The notes beneath the pieces are model-generated. The model was given only the letters and a program-made list of their open reading frames with translations, had not been told where the DNA came from and did not search any database. The position numbers and the translations under genes are program-made. A DNA stretch of 63,922 bases from NCBI RefSeq assembly GCF_900112195.1, contig NZ_FOKR01000023.1, positions 1 to 63,922 on the forward strand, given 5' to 3'. Each line of letters begins with the position of its first letter. Position 1 is the first letter of the stretch. Origin of the DNA: Butyrivibrio sp. YAB3001 (lineage in GTDB: Bacteria; Bacillota; Clostridia; Lachnospirales; Lachnospiraceae). This document shows, one piece after another, positions 60,198 to 63,922 of the stretch.

Positions 60198-62249
60198 TTA
60201 TAATTCTCCTCCTTCAATCATCTTATCCAATGTATTCTTGATTATTTCAATCGCCTGCTGGAGACTTACTCCTTCAAGCTGACAACCTGCAGAACTCATG
60301 TGTCCGCCACCACCAAGTTTCTCCATGATGACCTGAACATTGACTTCATCAATTGATCTGGCGCTGATATAAACCTGATTCTGGTATTCAGTGCATATAA
60401 AGCTGGCTCTTACGCCCTTGATGTTCAAAAGCTCATTGGCAGCCTGAGCGCCAATAATAGTAGGGCTTTGAAGCTCATCATTTTTAAGGACAGAAATAGC
60501 ATATCTTCCGCGATAAACAAATGCCTGACTTACTGCATCAGCCTTTGCCTTATACTCAACAGCATCTTCTCTGAAAAGCTTTCTTACTCTTGTCACGTCA
60601 GCACCGTTTCTTCTAAGGAAAGCTGCTGCCTCAAACGTTCTTACGCCGGTCTTATTCATGAAGTTATTCGTATCAACTATCATTCCGGAGTAAAGGCTGT
60701 CTGCTTCCTCATTCTTTATCTTGACATTCTCTCCGATATACTGAAGTATTTCAGATACCATCTCACACGCAGATGAAGCATATGGTTCAACATAAGAAAG
60801 CGTTGCATTCTCAACAACTTCAGTTCCTGCTCTGTGATGATCCAAAACAACAATTGTCTTGCAAAATCTAAGAAGCTCCGGACACTCAGTGATACTTGGT
60901 TTATTAACATCAACAACAACCAAAACAGTGTTGCTTCCAGCCATATCAATCGCCTGCTGATTGTTGATTATCATATCCTCTTCGTAATCAGGATTATTCT
61001 TAAACAAGTCAACCAATGGCTGCATTGAAGTTGTGACATCATTTAATACAATATGACACTTTTTATCCAAAGTCTTTGCAATTCGATATATTCCCACAGA
61101 TGAGCCAAAACTGTCTACATCGCCAAGTCTGTGCCCCATTACAATAACTGTGTCTTTTCCTGAAATAATCTCTCTAAGAGCATGAGCCTTAACTCTGGCC
61201 TTAACTCTGGTGCTCTTTTCAATCTGCTGACTCTTTCCGCCGTAATACGAAATATTGTCATTACTCTTAACAACAGCCTGATCACCACCTCTGCCCAGCG
61301 CAAGATCAATCGCATTTCTGGCAAATTCATAGTTCTGTGCGTAAGATAATCCATCAAGTCCGATACCGATACTAAGCGTAACCGCCATCTCATTTCCGAT
61401 ATTGACCGTCTTGACATCCTCAAGAAGATCAAATCTCTGCTCCTTAAGCATCTCACAGGACTTCTTGGGCATTATGATAAAATACTTATCTTTCTCAAGT
61501 TTCTTGGCAATCCCATTGCATGAGGCAATGTATTTATTTATCTTTCTATCTATCAGCGCAGTTAAAAGAGAACGTCTGACCTCTTCTACACTATCAAGCG
61601 CTTCCTCATAGTTATCCAGATAAATAAGTCCTGCTGCCAAAGACTGATTATCAACCTCTTCAATAGCAAGTCTTAAAGCAGTCTCATCAAATAAATACAC
61701 TGCTATCAGACTTCCCTCATACCCTTTGGCATCGATAATATCGCTATTTACAGCCATTTCATGAAGCGATATCCTCTTAAGCTTCATTGTATAATTGCTA
61801 TTCTCAAATTCCAGTTCATAAGAAGCTTCTTCGTTCTCATCCGGAAACTTATCCGTTGTAATACTTGGGAAAAGAGATGTGATTGACTTCTTATATCCCT
61901 TCTCCACATGAGCAATCCGCTCAAATGCAAGGTTCGTCCACACCACCTTGCCTGTATCATCCAATACAGCATGAGCAAGGTCAAGTTCTCTCAAAAGCTT
62001 CTTCTGAATCTGCCCATATTGTGTAGCAAAACTCACCAACTCATTCATAATGATCGGCTTATTGTAAAAATTAAGGTACAAAACCACTATAAAATATAGC
62101 CCTGTGAACACAAGAAGAATCAATCCAGCTGTAATGTTAACAGAAAAAACAGCTGCATTGATCAGAACAAGTAATATCCCAAGATATGTAAAAACTCGAA
62201 GATAAGTCTTGAGTTTCCCTTTTAACCTGATTCGCTTTTGATTTGGCAT
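60198..62249 (-). CDS. gdpP: GdpP-type c-di-AMP phosphodiesterase (DHH-DHHA1)
   Basis: About 683 residues. Two N-terminal membrane helices, then a PAS domain (DLAHAVLDDTGKVVWTNLAF), a degenerate GGDEF domain (about 160-290) and the DHH-DHHA1 catalytic part: GHRLGDVDSFGSSVGI, VVVDVNKP, VVLDHHRAG and C-terminal GGGGHMSSAG. It hydrolyses the second messenger c-di-AMP, affecting cell-wall and potassium homeostasis. The start ATG 62249 has GAAGGG 9 bases upstream. The frame is open to a GTG at 62291 inside the dispersed element copy C, which is less likely to be used. Confidence 0.93.
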   Translation of the reverse strand: MPNQKRIRLKGKLKTYLRVFTYLGILLVLINAAVFSVNITAGLILLVFTGLYFIVVLYLNFYNKPIIMNELVSFATQYGQIQKKLLRELDLAHAVLDDTGKVVWTNLAFERIAHVEKGYKKSITSLFPSITTDKFPDENEEASYELEFENSNYTMKLKRISLHEMAVNSDIIDAKGYEGSLIAVYLFDETALRLAIEEVDNQSLAAGLIYLDNYEEALDSVEEVRRSLLTALIDRKINKYIASCNGIAKKLEKDKYFIIMPKKSCEMLKEQRFDLLEDVKTVNIGNEMAVTLSIGIGLDGLSYAQNYEFARNAIDLALGRGGDQAVVKSNDNISYYGGKSQQIEKSTRVKARVKAHALREIISGKDTVIVMGHRLGDVDSFGSSVGIYRIAKTLDKKCHIVLNDVTTSMQPLVDLFKNNPDYEEDMIINNQQAIDMAGSNTVLVVVDVNKPSITECPELLRFCKTIVVLDHHRAGTEVVENATLSYVEPYASSACEMVSEILQYIGENVKIKNEEADSLYSGMIVDTNNFMNKTGVRTFEAAAFLRRNGADVTRVRKLFREDAVEYKAKADAVSQAFVYRGRYAISVLKNDELQSPTIIGAQAANELLNIKGVRASFICTEYQNQVYISARSIDEVNVQVIMEKLGGGGHMSSAGCQLEGVSLQQAIEIIKNTLDKMIEGGEL

Positions 62250-62281
62250 GGTCCCATTCCCTTCCCCAACAACTCCATTGC

Positions 62282-62321
62282 TACTGTTCACTCGCTATCA
62301 GCTCACCTATCTGAACAGCAA
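62282..62321. repeat. Dispersed inverted-repeat element, short copy C
   Basis: TACTGTTCACTCGCT at the left (62282) and TGAACAGCAA at the right (62312-62321). It is the shortest copy, 40 bases, just upstream of gdpP. Confidence 0.55.
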
Positions 62322-62442
62322 CACTCCGTTGCTCTGTATAGTATAGCACAGTTGCAGTCATAATGACAGCCAGCCCCAATATCATCTGACAGCATAAATA
62401 TCACAAGATTTTTATGCGAAGCAATTTCCTATGAAATAAAAA

Positions 62443-62482
62443 AATGACTCCAGATAGTCAACCACTCTACCCGAAGTCATTT
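62443..62482 (-). terminator. Probable terminator of the 191-residue exported protein gene
   Basis: On the minus strand AATGACT pairs with AGTCATT across a structured loop and runs into TTTTTTTATTTC, about 15 bases past the gene end. Confidence 0.6.
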
Positions 62483-62496
62483 CAATCATCAAAATA

Positions 62497-63072
62497 TTAT
62501 TTGCCTACTCTTCCTTCTGCAATACCATAATTATTATAATGCTCTAACAATTTATCACCATCAGGGCCGATAGCAGTCTGAAGATCAGCATACCTTGTAT
62601 AATAATTATAAGCATTGAACTGATCACTATTTCCTGCATAGTTTTTGAGATTCAGAACTGTAACCATGTTCTTTGCCTCAGCTTTTCTTGTCAGAATAGC
62701 CTTTGCTGCATCTGTTTTACCATTCTCACCAAAAAATCCCTGAAGATATTCAAATCCCGCATAACCATTCTCATCAAAAACCTGTGCGACATCTGTGCCT
62801 GCGCGGATTACAAATTTCATATCTTCGCCATTTTTCTTCCATTTAACAGTCACCTGCACATCTGGACGTTCGATCATCGCATCTCTTATTCCCGGAGAAA
62901 AAGAAGTATATTCACCACCTTTAATAGTTACCTTTTTACCAGCAGAAGCGTCTTTAATCTTGTTCGCAGTAGATTTAGCCCAAGATTCATAACTCTTAGC
63001 TCCTGCCGCATAACTTGTTATAGGCAGACAAAGAACCAGTACGATAAAAAATAGAACCAATAATCTTTTCAT
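62497..63072 (-). CDS. Exported unknown protein
   Basis: 191 residues. A signal peptide (LLVLFFIVLVLCLPITSYA) with cleavage expected after SYA. The mature part has no recognised domain in its first 110 residues (VTIKGGEYTSFSPGIRDAMI). The end, YYTRYADLQTAIGPDGDKLL followed by EHYNNYGIAEGR, resembles a short motif found at the ends of many surface or secreted Firmicute proteins. The start ATG 63072 has GGGAG 9 bases upstream. It is a single gene with its own terminator. Confidence 0.65.
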   Translation of the reverse strand: MKRLLVLFFIVLVLCLPITSYAAGAKSYESWAKSTANKIKDASAGKKVTIKGGEYTSFSPGIRDAMIERPDVQVTVKWKKNGEDMKFVIRAGTDVAQVFDENGYAGFEYLQGFFGENGKTDAAKAILTRKAEAKNMVTVLNLKNYAGNSDQFNAYNYYTRYADLQTAIGPDGDKLLEHYNNYGIAEGRVGK

Positions 63073-63189
63073 AGTGATTTCTCCCTTCACATATCGATAT
63101 ATAGTCTATTAATTATCATACAATAGAGTAGTAAAGCATGACAATTATTATTTTCGAAAAGGCACAAACCATATGAAACATCAGATACT

Positions 63190-63330
63190 TCATGCACAGC
63201 ATCGATATATTGAAGCATCAGATACCTCATACTCAGCTTCGATATTCTGAACCTTTTCTTTTCCACATCCGATTACTAATGCACCTACCATTACGGTTAA
63301 AAGAATTGTTGCTACTAATTTTGTTCTCAT
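63190..63330 (-). CDS. Small lipoprotein, probably truncated
   Basis: 46 residues from ATG 63330, with AGGAGA 8 bases upstream. A signal sequence ends in ALVIGCGKEK, a lipobox (Cys21), followed by VQNIEAEYEVSDAS and a stop. Just past the stop another frame reads HEVSDVSYG, nearly repeating EYEVSDAS. At the DNA level it is an imperfect tandem repeat of about 38 bases around CATCAGATAC(T/C)TCAT. The gene thus appears cut short by a frameshift within a repeat. It is between the exported protein and tnpB. Confidence 0.5.
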   Translation of the reverse strand: MRTKLVATILLTVMVGALVIGCGKEKVQNIEAEYEVSDASIYRCCA

Positions 63331-63419
63331 GCGATTTATCTCCTACGTTATTATTTTATTTATGATTATTAATTGATGTTAAAAATCTTTTACATAAAAT
63401 ATTTATTAGTCAGTATCGC

Positions 63420-63922
63420 TTATGCAACACTTACTCTAATTGGATGTAACGCTACACCCTGTATTCCATCGGCATAAGCATTTGGAAATACTTTTTTCAA
63501 AATCTGATAAGCTCCATTCACATCTGCATTAATCTTAACACCATTGTTACTAACAAATAATCCTCTGTAGACTCTGCGAGATTTGTTATAATTGGCTTTT
63601 GTAGGTTCTTCATTATCCAGAAAACTTGTTCCACTTGTATAGCTTTCTTCTGTGAGAACTACATTTAATCCTACGTTTTGAGCTTTGTATTGAACCATCT
63701 GAATAAATCTCATATGCGGGATTCCAACAAATGATTGATTTGCTCGCTTGCTCATAGAAGATCCCTGTTTCCATTCCTTATTATTGCCAATCACAATAGT
63801 ATTGAAACTATTATCTAAAGCATAATCAACAAGATATTTGCTGGCTTTGTGCATATAGTCATCAATCTTGTGATTTCGCCTTCTAGTAAGAGAATCCATT
63901 CTGTTTGTATAATCTCTATTGT
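63420..63922 (-). mobile_element. tnpB: TnpB (IS200/IS605 family OrfB), C-terminal part, cut by window edge
   Basis: At least 159 residues; the frame is open to the window end (NRDYTNR before the internal Met), so the 5' part lies outside. TnpB is an RNA-guided DNA endonuclease. Seen are helix HKASKYLVDYAL, strand NTIVIGNNKEWKQG, LTEESYTSGTSFLD with the RuvC-II Glu, and INADVNGAYQILKKVFP with the RuvC-III Asp. No CxxC zinc knuckle is present between them (a short SGTSFLDNEE instead), as in a known zinc-less branch. No tnpA is visible in the window. The guide (omega) RNA is expected near the 3' end and just downstream, but I cannot delimit it. Confidence 0.85.

Overview
The window looks like chromosome of an anaerobic, low-GC Firmicute of the family Lachnospiraceae, most likely Butyrivibrio or a close relative. 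This rests on protein content: paired GlgC/GlgD, SpoVG, MecA, a GdpP-type c-di-AMP phosphodiesterase, a single-chain pyruvate:ferredoxin oxidoreductase beside a small 2[4Fe-4S] ferredoxin, and Rpn-family nuclease/transposase remnants that are abundant in that family. No rRNA, tRNA or CRISPR array was seen.

Region 1 (1-23.3 kb) is an accessory island, nearly all on the minus strand. Its left edge is scrap: a broken Rpn gene, a glycosyltransferase stump, and a compact cassette of XRE regulator, unknown protein, DUF6575-like protein and SecB-like protein. A GT2 gene and a lone AbiGi-type abortive-infection gene follow. The core (5.4-21.2 kb) is a glycan gene cluster: glycosyltransferases, two DegT aminotransferases, three radical SAM proteins, a WbpB/WbpE/WbpD-type set for a 2,3-diacetamido uronic acid, a decayed UDP-sugar 2-epimerase, and a TarI/IspD - SDR - CDP-glycerol-transferase trio. 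Five core proteins carry or consist of a similar small Rossmann-like domain. No flippase, polymerase or ABC exporter is visible. The right edge has an Rpn tail, two coiled-coil genes built from 21-bp repeats, and a second XRE regulator resembling the first.

Region 2 (23.3-37.9 kb) is mostly housekeeping: a divergent flagellin-like gene, mfd, pth, spoVG, glgD-glgC, then on the plus strand murC, a DnaD-type protein, a DnaC-like ATPase and an unusual PRPP synthetase, with a HAD phosphatase converging.

Region 3 (37.9-52.2 kb, mainly minus) has a repeat-containing unknown protein, a LUD protein, lacZ translationally coupled to a large membrane-anchored protein with a degenerate C39-like domain, a DUF402 protein, and a run of tsaC, rpiB, upp, dCMP deaminase and a coiled-coil cell-wall hydrolase, preceded by a GH18 protein.

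Region 4 (52.2-63.9 kb) has mecA behind a long structured upstream region, the PFOR gene with a perfect cre-type site and long leader hairpin, a ferredoxin with an internal exact duplication, the conserved gdpP-rplI-dnaB block, two small exported proteins and the 3' part of a TnpB gene cut by the window edge.

The strongest leads are the SecB-like cassette at 1.6-3.4 kb, the shared Rossmann-like module across the glycan/radical SAM cluster, the decayed 2-epimerase, the dispersed elements bounded by TTACTGTTCA/TGAACAGTAA, and the control regions of mecA and PFOR.
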